Notes under the pieces: generated by a model
Seen by the model: only the letters and a program-made list of their open reading frames with translations
Database searches by the model: none
What the model was told of the DNA's origin: nothing
Shown here: positions 1-9,879 of the stretch, piece after piece
Numbering within the stretch: the first letter of the stretch is position 1
Layout of the letters: every line of letters starts with the position of its first letter
Position numbers and translations under genes: made by a program
Origin: Caldimonas tepidiphila
GTDB lineage: Bacteria > Pseudomonadota > Gammaproteobacteria > Burkholderiales > Burkholderiaceae_C
Length of the DNA stretch: 64,000 nt
NCBI RefSeq assembly: GCF_003569765.1
Contig: NZ_QXMG01000002.1
Location: forward strand, 1 to 64,000
Reading direction: 5' to 3'

Positions 1-55
1 CGCTGTCAAGCCACGCCCCGCCCGGCGCCCTCGCTGCCATTTGTGCAACAAAGCC
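1..55. mobile_element. Probable end of an IS5/IS903-family insertion sequence (rest lies off the left edge)
   Basis: Read on the reverse strand, position 55 begins GGCTTTGTTGCACAAAT (55 down to 39), which closely resembles the terminal inverted repeat of IS903-group IS5 elements (GGCTTTGTTGAATAAAT in IS903, from memory). From there to base 1 the sequence is very GC-rich, in sharp contrast to the AT-rich DNA from 56 to about 330, as expected at an IS/host junction. The junction also falls exactly at a codon boundary of the disrupted frame at 56-166. No transposase is visible because the element lies outside the window, and the target duplication cannot be checked. Confidence 0.5.
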
Positions 56-166
56 TGCCAGATCCACCAGTACTCCCCTAAGTTCGACAGGCGCGTCTTC
101 TCTAATGGTAATGGGTGCTTCGACATTTTGGCGAAAGCCATGTCGTTGAGAGAAATTATTGTTCAT
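56..166 (-). pseudogene. 5' remnant of an AbiJ_NTD4-like (abortive-infection-type) gene, cut by the IS end
   Basis: A reverse-strand frame starts with ATG at 166 and reads 37 codons to 56 without a stop; it stays open into the IS-like sequence. It carries FSQRHGF near residue 5 and ITIREDAPVELR at about 19-30. This matches my recollection of the AbiJ_NTD4 N-terminal domain, which begins with an F-S-x-R-x-G-F motif followed by an 'I-x-REDAP-x-x-LR' stretch and usually precedes effector domains in phage-defence proteins. The DNA is AT-rich (about 55-60%), unlike the surrounding genome, which suggests transfer. No clear ribosome-binding site precedes the ATG. The domain call is by eye on a short fragment, so it could be a chance resemblance. 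The gene is presumably dead, since the frame continues into the IS. Confidence 0.45.
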
Positions 167-919
167 ATAAAAACGGGATGCTGAGTTTGTTTGGGGAAAT
201 ATTTTCCGCTTGTCGAATATTAAGCTAAGAGGTTAATTTGGAATTTGCATTTTTGGCCTAGCGTTAATTAGATTGCGGATCCCTTGTCGCGCTCTGCAGC
301 CTAAAAAATTGTGAACCATTGTGAAGTGTCCCTTCTTCCCTGGGAAGACTCCCTAGTTCTAGGGGGCGAGCGTGCCTGCGTTAGGCTGCCTAAAATTTTG
401 CGGATGGAGTTGGCATCGCAGACACCTGCTGCCGCACTTCCCCGTCTACTGGAATGTCGATGAACCGGATTTGCGCCACTGGAAACTGAGCCGGGCCTGG
501 GCTGAAGCGGGAGCACGGGGCACCCGGTCACGGCTACGAAATGTCCAAATTTGACAGGAGGGTGGTGGGGACGGACGCTGCGCCGCCTTCGGTAAGCCAG
601 TGCGGGCCTTACTCGATGAGCACATTCTTCTTTGACCACACCAAGCGTTGCGTGTGGCAGACGAGGCGCTTGGTCGGACTGGCGAACTGACTTCGCGCCA
701 GGCTGTTGTGGCGCTCACCGCTCGGTGCCCCCTGCCTCCTACATCAGCATGGCCGGGCCCCAGAACCGCAGCGCCCGGCTTTTTTCCTTGCGCAACCGCT
801 TCCCGTGATGTGGAAGGCACTGCCGGCGGTCACCGGACCGCGGCCGTAGAATGGCCGCCTTCCGTGGCCGGCGGCTCTTCCCGGGCCGGCCTCGCTTTCC
901 AGCAGAGCGGGCGTTTTCG
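167..919. other. Gene-poor region upstream of nadB
   Basis: About 750 bases without a convincing gene. Bases 167-330 are AT-rich and probably the former promoter region of the AbiJ-like remnant. From 331 onward the GC content rises to genomic levels. Short open frames (for example 616-684 forward, 22 codons ending just before the terminator at 752) have no recognisable product and may be gene debris. A TAGAAT hexamer at 847-852 could be the -10 box of nadB, with no convincing -35. Confidence 0.5.
752..786 (+). terminator. Rho-independent terminator upstream of nadB
   Basis: GCCGGGC (752-758) and GCCCGGC (773-779) form a perfect 7-bp stem with a 14-base loop, followed directly by a run of T (780-785). 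It reads on the forward strand and so would end a forward transcript from upstream, although no intact gene is seen there. It would insulate nadB from readthrough. Confidence 0.7.
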
Positions 920-2569
920 ATGCAACAGACGCAAGATGTGAACGGGGGTGCCGAGGCACCGGTGGTGATCGTCGGGGCCGGCCTTGCCGGGCTGACGGCG
1001 GCGCTGCACCTGGCCGACCAGCGGCCGGTGATCGTGCTGGCCAAGCGCAACTTCGAGGAGGCGGCGACCGCCTGGGCGCAGGGCGGCATCGTCGGCGTGC
1101 TCGGCAGCGACGACAGCATCGAGAGCCACGTGCGCGACACGCAGGACGCCGGCGCCGGCCTCGTCGACGAGAACACCGCACGCTTCATCGCCGAGAACAG
1201 CGCACAGGCGATCGAGTGGCTGGTCGGGCGCGGCGTGCCCTTCTCGCCCGATCCGGAAGGGCCGCTCGGCCTGCACCTGACGCGCGAGGGCGGCCACGCG
1301 GTGCGGCGCATCGCGCACGCGGCCGACGCCACGGGCAAGGCGATCCACGACGTGCTGCTCGACCAGGTGCGCCGCCACCCGAACATCCAGCTGCGCGAGC
1401 GCTGGATGGCGGTGGACCTGATCACCTCGCGCCACCTGCGGCGCACCGAGGCGCCGCGCTGCTACGGCGTCTACGCGCTCGACATCGACCGCCAGCGCGT
1501 CGAGACGCTGCCCGCGGCGGCGGTGGTGCTCGCCACCGGCGGCGTCGGCAAGGTCTACCGCTACACCTCGAACCCCGACACCGCGACCGGCGACGGCATC
1601 GCGATGGCCTGGCGCGCCGGCTGCCGCGTCGGCAACATGGAGTTCATCCAGTTCCACCCGACCTGCCTCTACCACCCGCAGGAGCGCAGCTTCCTCATCA
1701 CCGAGGCGCTGCGCGGCGAGGGCGGGCAGTTGAAGCTCCCCGACGGCACCCGCTTCATGGCCGCGCACGACCCGCGCGGGGAACTGGCGCCGCGCGACAT
1801 CGTCGCGCGCGCGATCGACTTCGAGATCAAGAAGCACGGCATCGACCACGTGTGGCTCGACGCCACGCACCTCGGCGCCGACTTCCTGAAGGAGCACTTC
1901 CCGACCATCTACGCGCGCTGCCTGTCGCTCGGCATCGACATCACGCAGCAGCCGATTCCGGTGGTGCCGGCCGCGCACTACACCTGCGGCGGCGTCGTCA
2001 CCGACCTCAACGGCCGCACCGACCTGCCCGGGCTCTACGCGGTGGGCGAGACCACCTACACCGGGCTGCACGGCGCCAACCGGCTGGCGAGCAACTCGCT
2101 GCTGGAATGCGTGGTGGTGGGCCGCACCTGCGCCGACCACATCCTCGCCAGCGCCGCGCACGCGGTGCCGCAGCCGCCGGCCTGGGACGAGAGCCAGGTC
2201 GAGGACGCCGACGAGGCGGTCGTGATCTCGCACAACTGGGACGAGCTGCGCTCGCTGATGTGGAACTACGTCGGCATCGTGCGCACCACGCGGCGGCTGG
2301 AGCGCGCGCTGCACCGCATCCTGCTGCTGCGCGGCGAGATCGAGGACTACTACGCCAACTTCCGCGTCTCGCGCGACCTGCTCGAGCTGCGCAACCTCGT
2401 CGACTGCGCGGAGCTGATCGTGCGCTCGGCGCTGGTGCGCCACGAGAGCCGCGGGCTGCACTACAGCCGCGACTTCCCGCACACGCTGCCGGTGAGCTTC
2501 CCGTCGGTGATGGTGCGCTCGGCGAGCCGCAAGTCCGGACCCGGCGACACCCAGGCGCTCTGCGGCTGA
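920..2569 (+). CDS. nadB: L-aspartate oxidase
   Basis: 549 residues, close to the usual 530-550 for NadB. It oxidises L-aspartate to iminoaspartate with FAD, the first step of de novo NAD synthesis; NadA condenses the product with dihydroxyacetone phosphate. The N terminus holds the FAD dinucleotide-binding motif VVIVGAGLAGL (about residues 15-25), and the succinate dehydrogenase/fumarate reductase flavoprotein signatures follow (QFHPTCLY, ITEALRGEGG, AHYTCGGV, GLHGANRLASNSL near residue 395). The ATG at 920 was chosen because family homology begins just after it; a longer in-frame start at 851 would add an unlike arginine-rich stretch. The Shine-Dalgarno is weak. nadA and nadC lie about 8-10 kb away on the other strand, so the pathway is split here. 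Confidence 0.95.
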   Translation: MQQTQDVNGGAEAPVVIVGAGLAGLTAALHLADQRPVIVLAKRNFEEAATAWAQGGIVGVLGSDDSIESHVRDTQDAGAGLVDENTARFIAENSAQAIEWLVGRGVPFSPDPEGPLGLHLTREGGHAVRRIAHAADATGKAIHDVLLDQVRRHPNIQLRERWMAVDLITSRHLRRTEAPRCYGVYALDIDRQRVETLPAAAVVLATGGVGKVYRYTSNPDTATGDGIAMAWRAGCRVGNMEFIQFHPTCLYHPQERSFLITEALRGEGGQLKLPDGTRFMAAHDPRGELAPRDIVARAIDFEIKKHGIDHVWLDATHLGADFLKEHFPTIYARCLSLGIDITQQPIPVVPAAHYTCGGVVTDLNGRTDLPGLYAVGETTYTGLHGANRLASNSLLECVVVGRTCADHILASAAHAVPQPPAWDESQVEDADEAVVISHNWDELRSLMWNYVGIVRTTRRLERALHRILLLRGEIEDYYANFRVSRDLLELRNLVDCAELIVRSALVRHESRGLHYSRDFPHTLPVSFPSVMVRSASRKSGPGDTQALCG

Positions 2570-2672
2570 AGAGGCTCGCCGCCCGAAGGGGGCGAGCAGG
2601 CCCGCCGGGAGGGCCTGCCGACCGGAGCCGGGATCGAGGAGCGGCTTGCGGCCGCCCCTGCGGCCCAGGCCC
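2570..2672. repeat. Palindromic intergenic element between nadB and cpdB
   Basis: The convergent gap contains CTCGCC/GGCGAG arms and, at 2596-2618, a perfect 8-bp stem GCAGGCCC / GGGCCTGC with a 7-base loop. There is no U-tract. It looks like one of the GC-rich palindromic intergenic units common in Rubrivivax-group genomes and may act as a transcript-end structure for both flanking genes. Confidence 0.4.
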
Positions 2673-4736
<2,064 letters not shown>

Positions 4737-4858
4737 CGGGAGTCCTCTTCCTGTCGTTTTTCGAAGGGTGCAGCCCGGCGCGGAGCGCCCGGGCAGGGTC
4801 GGCCCGGCGGCGCCGCGCGCGGCGGCGTCACCGGGGAACGGGGCGGAGCGCGGCGCGC

Positions 4859-6739
4859 TCAGGGCAGGTCGGTGAAGGCCTGCGTGCTGTAGTCGGCTAC
4901 CGGCAGCCTGGCGAGGGCCTGGCCGGGCTGGCGCTGGAAGTACTTCAGCAGCGCCTCGGCGTAGTCGAGGCCGACGTCGCTGCGCCGCGGCGCCTTGATC
5001 GTGGCGAGCGTGGCGTAGTAGTCGCCGCCGTCGGCGAGGAAGTTGGTCGTCGCGACGCGGTAGCTGCGCGCGGGGTCGAGCGCCTGGTAGCCGCCGTCGG
5101 CCTGCCGCAGCTGCAGGTTCGACAGGCGCGAGCCCTTGGCCGCATCGAGGTTCACGTCGAAGCGCAGCCCGCCCGCGTAGGGATAGCCGCCGGTGTTCCT
5201 CAGCGTCACGACCGCGTCGACCGCGTCCTCCAGTGCCGCCTTGATCTCCGCGCCGGTGGCGTTCAGCTGCACCAGCGTGTTCCGGAAGGGCAGCACGGTG
5301 TAGACGTCCTTGACCGTCACCGGGCCCTGCCGGATGTCGGCGCGCACGCCGCCGCCGTTCTGGATCGACAGGTCGGCGGCGAAGAACTCGCGCGCACTCT
5401 GCAGGAAGGCCTCGGCGACGATCTGCTGGATGTCGCCGCCGTGCGCGATCACGCCCGCGTCCTTGTTGCAGGCGTCGCCGAGCGAGGAGCGCGTCGGGTC
5501 GAGCTTCGTGCCCGGCACGCGGCGCAGGCACAGGTGGGCGCTCGCCTCGCCCACTGTCTGGGCGCCGAAGGCGGCCTTCTGCTGCGCGTAGGGTGCGAGC
5601 AGGGCTGCGGCGGCCGCGTCCGGCGCGGTCACGCGCAGCGCCCGGGCCGCGCCGATGTCGGCCCGCATCGCGGCGCGGTCCGCGGCATCGACCTCGGTCG
5701 CGCCGCGGCGCAGCGAGTCGCCGATCAGCAGGTGCGGCGTGCCGCTGCAGGCGGTGACGTCGCCGCGGGCGTCGAAGCTCACCTTCAGCTCGCCGACGAC
5801 GTGGGAATACTGCCAGGCCTGCACGATGCAGACCCGCTTGCCGTCCTTGTCGGCGGCCTGGGTCGGGTAGGGGCCGGCGGGCGTGAGGCCGAGCTCCTTC
5901 AGCACGTCGGGGCCGAGCAGGGTGTGCGAGTCGGCGCCGACGATCACGTCCACGCCGGAGAGCTTCGGCGCGAGCGCCAGGTCGGCGTCGTAGCCGAGGT
6001 GGGTCTGCAGCACGATCTTGTCGATGCCCTGCGCGCGCAGCCGGTCGATCTCGGCCTGCGCGGCGGCCAGCTCCTCGCCGAGCACGGTGCCGGCATCCGG
6101 GCGCGAGGCGTTCTGCGTCTTGCCCGCGATCGTCAGGCCGACGATGCCGATCTTCTGCCCGCCGCGCACGAGCACGACCGAGGGCGCGACGCGGCCCTGC
6201 ATCGGCGAGGCGGCGGCGAAGCGCACGTTGGCGCTGAGCACCGGGGTCTTGCAGGCGCCGGCGTGCAGGAAGTCGACGAACTTCCTCAGCCCGGCGTCGC
6301 CGTTGTCGAACTCGTGGTTGCCGAGCGTGAAGGCGTCGAAGCAGACCGTGTTCATCAGCTCGGCGTCGGCCTTGCCCTCGGTGAGGTTGAAGTGGAGGTC
6401 GCCGGTGAGGGCGTCGCCCGCGTGCAGCTTGAGCACGTGGGGCGAGGCGGCGGCGAGCTCCTTCATCGCGGCGGTGACGCGCGCGAAGCCGCCGAGCTCG
6501 GTGGTGATGCTCTCGCGCGTGCCGGCCGCGTTCCGCAGCTTCAGCGACACCGTCTCGGCGTCGAGGCGCGAGTGGTGGTCGTTGACGTGCAGCAGGGTCA
6601 GCTCCAGCGGCTGGGCGCGCGCCGCCTGGGCCTGCTGCGGGTCCTCGTCGCCGCCGCAGGCCGGCAGCGCGGCGGCCGCCAGCAGCGTGGCGGCGAGCGC
6701 GAGGAAATGCTTCTTCCGGGCCTGGAATCCGTGGTGCAT
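4859..6739 (-). CDS. 5'-nucleotidase (UshA/NutA-like) lipoprotein
   Basis: 626 residues. A signal peptide with lipobox (ALPACG, Cys about 28) is followed by the metallophosphoesterase motifs LLHVNDHHSR, LHAGDALTGD, FTLGNHEFDNG, LQTHLGYD and GADSHTLLG. The C-terminal 5'-nucleotidase domain carries NGGGVRADI and ATTNFLADGGDYY. It should hydrolyse 5'-nucleotides outside the inner membrane to nucleoside plus phosphate. It differs from the downstream CpdB-like protein in the opening motif (HVNDHHS versus TTDLHAN), so the two are complementary rather than duplicates. The gap to glpQ upstream is 65 bases with no promoter seen, so it is probably the second gene of the glpQ operon. AGGACACC just upstream of the ATG is a usable ribosome-binding site. 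Confidence 0.88.
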   Translation of the reverse strand: MHHGFQARKKHFLALAATLLAAAALPACGGDEDPQQAQAARAQPLELTLLHVNDHHSRLDAETVSLKLRNAAGTRESITTELGGFARVTAAMKELAAASPHVLKLHAGDALTGDLHFNLTEGKADAELMNTVCFDAFTLGNHEFDNGDAGLRKFVDFLHAGACKTPVLSANVRFAAASPMQGRVAPSVVLVRGGQKIGIVGLTIAGKTQNASRPDAGTVLGEELAAAQAEIDRLRAQGIDKIVLQTHLGYDADLALAPKLSGVDVIVGADSHTLLGPDVLKELGLTPAGPYPTQAADKDGKRVCIVQAWQYSHVVGELKVSFDARGDVTACSGTPHLLIGDSLRRGATEVDAADRAAMRADIGAARALRVTAPDAAAAALLAPYAQQKAAFGAQTVGEASAHLCLRRVPGTKLDPTRSSLGDACNKDAGVIAHGGDIQQIVAEAFLQSAREFFAADLSIQNGGGVRADIRQGPVTVKDVYTVLPFRNTLVQLNATGAEIKAALEDAVDAVVTLRNTGGYPYAGGLRFDVNLDAAKGSRLSNLQLRQADGGYQALDPARSYRVATTNFLADGGDYYATLATIKAPRRSDVGLDYAEALLKYFQRQPGQALARLPVADYSTQAFTDLP

Positions 6740-6804
6740 GGTGTCCTCCCGGGCGCGTCGCGTCGCGTCGCGCCGTTCGTTCTCGTGTGGCGGGTCGGGC
6801 GCGC

Positions 6805-8016
6805 TTACTTCTGCGCGGCCACCCAGGCGTCGCGCGCGGCGACCGCGGTGTCGGGGAAGTCGCTGAACACGCCGTCCACCCCGATCGCGAAGAACTGGGC
6901 GTACTCCTTGGCCGGGTCGTTCGCATAGCTGGCAGCCAGGCGCCGGGGCTCGTTGCGGAAGGTCCAGGTGTGCACCTTCAGGCCGCGCGCATGGGCGTTC
7001 CTCACGATCGTGTCGTCGGCCACGGCGCGGAAATCCGCCTCGTTGACCTGGCCGTCCGCGTTGACGTCCACCGGATTGCCGCCGGCGTCGAGCGTGGCCT
7101 TGACCGTCACCAGGTAGCGCTTCCACGGGCCGATCGCGTCGGCATAGGTCCTGACCTCGTCCAGTCCGGCGGGGGTGAGCAGGTCGCCGAAGCTGCCGCT
7201 GCGGCCGGACTTGGTCCAGTCGTAGGGCCGGTCGTAGGGCGCGGCGTAGGTGATCGCGCCGGTCCTCGGATCGACGTCGTCGGCGTCCACCAGCTGCACG
7301 AGGCGGACCCGGGTCTTCGCGCGCAGCTTCTTCAGGTTGGCCTGCTCGAAGGACTGGATGAACACCGGCGCGTCGGCGCTGGTCCAGCCCGCCGCGGCGA
7401 GGGCCGCCAGCAGCCTGTCCTCCAGCGGCAGGCCCTGCTCCTCGTGCCAGGTGGGGTGCTTGGTCTCGGGATAGACGCCGATCGTGCGGCCCAGCGCCGC
7501 GCTGCGGCTCTTCGCCAGCGCGATCACCTCCTCGAAGGTCGGGACCTGGTAGCGGCCGTTGTGGCTCGGGTCGCGCTCGGCGAAGGCTTGCTTCGCGCGC
7601 AGCGTCCTGATCTCGGCGAGCGTGAAGTCGCTGGCGAAGAAGGCGGTGGTGTCGATGCCGTCGACCTTCAGCGTGCGGCGGCGCGAGGCGAACTCGGGCC
7701 GCTCGGCGACGTCGGTGGTCGCGTCGAGCATCGGCTCGTGGCGCGCGATCAGCACGCCGTCCTTGGTCGAGACCAGGTCCGGCTCGATGAAGTCGGCGCC
7801 CATCTCGATCGCCTTCGCGTAGGCCTCCAGCGTGTGCTCCGGCAGGTAGCCGCTGGCGCCCCGGTGGGCGATCACCAGCGGCCGGGCGGCGGGAGTGGAC
7901 GCGGCGGCCACAGCGGGCGCATCGTCGTTGCCGCCGCCGCAGGCGGCCAGCACGGCCAGGGACAGCGCCGCGAGGGCGGCAGGAAGCGGGCGCGGACGGC
8001 AGCCTGGACGAAGCAT
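6805..8016 (-). CDS. glpQ: Glycerophosphodiester phosphodiesterase (GlpQ-type) lipoprotein
   Basis: 403 residues. The signal peptide ends in a lipobox (AVLAACG). The GDPD TIM-barrel begins with IAHRGASGYLPEHT, whose His, Arg and Glu are catalytic, followed by GADFIEPDLVSTKDG (metal-binding Glu/Asp) and ARHEPMLD (second catalytic His). It hydrolyses glycerophosphodiesters from phospholipids to glycerol-3-phosphate and an alcohol. The length and barrel insertions fit the periplasmic GlpQ rather than the short cytosolic UgpQ. The ATG at 8016 has a strong AGGGAGGA site; the in-frame ATG at 8088 would lie inside the Pho box. First gene of the phosphate-scavenging operon glpQ, 5'-nucleotidase, cpdB. 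Confidence 0.92.
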   Translation of the reverse strand: MLRPGCRPRPLPAALAALSLAVLAACGGGNDDAPAVAAASTPAARPLVIAHRGASGYLPEHTLEAYAKAIEMGADFIEPDLVSTKDGVLIARHEPMLDATTDVAERPEFASRRRTLKVDGIDTTAFFASDFTLAEIRTLRAKQAFAERDPSHNGRYQVPTFEEVIALAKSRSAALGRTIGVYPETKHPTWHEEQGLPLEDRLLAALAAAGWTSADAPVFIQSFEQANLKKLRAKTRVRLVQLVDADDVDPRTGAITYAAPYDRPYDWTKSGRSGSFGDLLTPAGLDEVRTYADAIGPWKRYLVTVKATLDAGGNPVDVNADGQVNEADFRAVADDTIVRNAHARGLKVHTWTFRNEPRRLAASYANDPAKEYAQFFAIGVDGVFSDFPDTAVAARDAWVAAQK

Positions 8017-8065
8017 CGGGGATCCTCCCTGTTTGTTCTTGGTTCCCTGATGCTCTTCCCGGCCG

Positions 8066-8105
8066 GTGGCAGGGCGATGACTGCGCAATGACGCCGGCGT
8101 GACAG
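8066..8105 (-). promoter_or_regulatory. Pho box (PhoB-binding site), four 11-bp repeats, upstream of glpQ
   Basis: Read on the reverse strand from 8105, four heptamers spaced exactly 11 bases apart appear: CTGTCAC (8105-8099), GCGTCAT (8094-8088), CAGTCAT (8083-8077), CTGCCAC (8072-8066). The known PhoB half-site is CTGTCAT with 11-bp spacing, so this amounts to two adjacent Pho boxes. They end 49 bases before the glpQ start codon, a normal position for an activator whose -10 lies between. The downstream genes all release phosphate from organic compounds, which supports the call. Confidence 0.75.
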
Positions 8106-8146
8106 GGCGACCCCGGCGCGGGGCAGGCTGCCGCGGGGCGGGCGGT

Positions 8147-9781
8147 TCAGTGCGCCGCGACGAGGGGCTCGTCCGTCGCGCAGGCCCGCGGTTGCGACCG
8201 CGTCGCGGCGGCCGGGCCGGCGCCGTCCCAGGGCTCCTCGGCCTGGCGGCGGGCGGACTTGATCACGAGCTTGAGCAGTCCGGTGCGCTCCCAGCAGGCC
8301 TTCTCCTCCTGCAGCAGGAAGAGCGTGTGGGGATGGGACTCGATCCACTCCGGCTGCAGCGAGACCGCCACCGTGCGCCCGCTGCGGCGCACCTCCAGCG
8401 TGCTGGCGGGCGGCGCGCTGCGGGCATGGCAGAGCAGCACCGCCAGGCGCAGGGCCAGCAGCTGCGCGACGAACTCGGGCCGCGCCAGCGCCTCCTCGAC
8501 CTTGCGCAGCCGTCCGCGCTGCCCGAGCACCAGCAGGCCGAGCCGCTGCTGCTGCGGTTGCGAGAAGCCGTCCGCGTCCAGGTGGCTCAGCAGGTAGGCG
8601 CCGTGCCGGTGGTGGTCGTGATGCGACACCGCCATGCCCAGCTCGTGCAGCCGGGCGCCCCAGTCGAGCTCGTGGCGGGCGCCGGCGTCCGGCTCCGGCT
8701 CCAGCGAGGCATGGAGCTGCAGGGCCAGCTCCCGCACGCGCTGCGCCTGGGCCGTGTCCACCCCGAAGCGCTGCTGCAGGCGGCGCACGGTCTCGTCACG
8801 CAGGTCCGGCCCCGCGGCGGGCGAGCACGAGGCGGCGCGGCGCTCCTCGAGCTCGAAGATCACGCCCTGGCGCAGGGCTCCCTTGGTGGCCCGCAGCGCA
8901 TCGAGGTCGAACTGGGTGAACAGCGCCATCAGGATCGACAGCCCGCCGCCGAGCATCATGCGGCGGTTCTCCTTGAGGCCGGCGAGCGACAGCGCGTCCG
9001 CGCTGCCGGCCTCGAGGCACTGCTCGATGCACCAGTGCAGGCCCTCGAGCGTGATGGTGCCGTCGCTGATGCGGTGGGCCGCCAGCAGCTGCGAGACCGC
9101 GCTGGCGGTGCCCGAGGAGCCCAGGGCCTCGGTCCACTGGCCGGGCGCGAAGGCTTCCGCCGCGCCTTCGAGCGCAGCCCCGGCGGCCACCCGCGCGGCG
9201 CGGAAGGCCGACTCCGTGTAGCGCCCCTCGGGGAAGAAGCGCATCGAGAGGCTGCCGCTGCCGATGGGGAAGGACTCGGCGACCAGCGGGGTCGCGCCTT
9301 CGCCGAGGATCAGCTCGGTGGAGCGCCCGCCGATGTCGATCACGAGGCGGCGCAGGCCGGGCGCCGGGCTCAGGCCCGCGACGCCGGCGTAGATCAGCCG
9401 CGCCTCCTCGCGCCCCGAGATCACCTCGATCGGGTGGCCGAGCGCCGCGGCGCCGAGCCGCAGGAACTCCTCGCGGTTGCGGGCCTCGCGCACGGTCTGA
9501 GTGGCCACGGCGCGCACCTGGTGCGGGGCGAAGCCTTCGAGCTGCCGGGCGAAGCTGCCCAGGCAGGCGATGCCGCGCAGCATCGCCTCCTCCGACAACT
9601 GGCCCTGCGCGTCCAGCCCGCAGCCCAGGCGCACGGCCTCCCTGAGGGTCTCGATGCGCTCGTAGCGTCCCGCGTCGAAGCGCGCGATCTCGAGGCGGAA
9701 GCTGTTGGAGCCGATGTCGACGGCGGCGAGCAGGTCCGGAGCGACGGTGCCGGGGCGGCGCAGCGTGGTGTCCCAAGTCAT
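8147..9781 (-). CDS. ppx: Exopolyphosphatase / Ppx-GppA family phosphatase
   Basis: 544 residues, in the range of Ppx (about 510). It begins with the sugar-kinase-like ATPase motif AAVDIGSNSFRLEIA (about residues 19-33) and has the second phosphate-binding motif VIDIGGRSTELILGEG (about 145-160), both diagnostic of the Ppx/GppA family; the C-terminal half has the HD-like helical region (HELGMAVSHHDHHRH). It removes terminal phosphate from polyphosphate or converts pppGpp to ppGpp; neighbours do not decide which. ppk is not adjacent. It sits beside the phosphate-scavenging operon and has its own possible Pho box at 9807-9824. Its ribosome-binding site lies in a hairpin (9784-9800). Confidence 0.9.
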   Translation of the reverse strand: MTWDTTLRRPGTVAPDLLAAVDIGSNSFRLEIARFDAGRYERIETLREAVRLGCGLDAQGQLSEEAMLRGIACLGSFARQLEGFAPHQVRAVATQTVREARNREEFLRLGAAALGHPIEVISGREEARLIYAGVAGLSPAPGLRRLVIDIGGRSTELILGEGATPLVAESFPIGSGSLSMRFFPEGRYTESAFRAARVAAGAALEGAAEAFAPGQWTEALGSSGTASAVSQLLAAHRISDGTITLEGLHWCIEQCLEAGSADALSLAGLKENRRMMLGGGLSILMALFTQFDLDALRATKGALRQGVIFELEERRAASCSPAAGPDLRDETVRRLQQRFGVDTAQAQRVRELALQLHASLEPEPDAGARHELDWGARLHELGMAVSHHDHHRHGAYLLSHLDADGFSQPQQQRLGLLVLGQRGRLRKVEEALARPEFVAQLLALRLAVLLCHARSAPPASTLEVRRSGRTVAVSLQPEWIESHPHTLFLLQEEKACWERTGLLKLVIKSARRQAEEPWDGAGPAAATRSQPRACATDEPLVAAH

Positions 9782-9783
9782 AG

Positions 9784-9800
9784 CCCTCCATTGTGGAGGG
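9784..9800 (-). promoter_or_regulatory. Hairpin enclosing the ppx ribosome-binding site
   Basis: On the reverse strand CCCTCCA-CAA-TGGAGGG forms a perfect 7-bp stem with a 3-base loop. The 3' arm is the Shine-Dalgarno of ppx and ends two bases before its ATG, so folding would mask the site. Confidence 0.45.
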
Positions 9801-9806
9801 GCTTTG

Positions 9807-9824
9807 ATGGCAGGCGTGTGACAC
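9807..9824 (-). promoter_or_regulatory. Candidate single Pho box upstream of ppx
   Basis: On the reverse strand GTGTCAC (9824-9818) and CTGCCAT (9813-9807) are separated by 11 bases start to start, the spacing of a Pho box of 18 bp. Matches to CTGTCAT are 5/7 and 6/7. It lies only 25 bases from the start codon, closer than usual, so this is tentative. Confidence 0.35.
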
Positions 9825-9879
9825 CCGGCGGGAGGGGTGCCGGTCGATGCCGCGCCCGCGAGGCCGCCCGGGCCGGGGT

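Noticed and set aside
446-820. A 124-codon reverse open frame upstream of nadB
   Set aside because: Ser/Arg/Pro-rich translation without fold-like pattern, no ribosome-binding site, and it spans the forward terminator stem.
830-2482. A 550-codon open frame on the strand opposite nadB
   Set aside because: Antisense shadow of a GC-rich gene: Val/Ala/Arg/His-rich translation, no motif, and nadB fills the locus convincingly.
4859-6739. Tandem duplication of one nucleotidase gene (4859-6739 and 2673-4736)
   Set aside because: The two proteins share a fold but differ in diagnostic opening motifs and overall sequence, so they are different subfamilies, not a recent duplicate.
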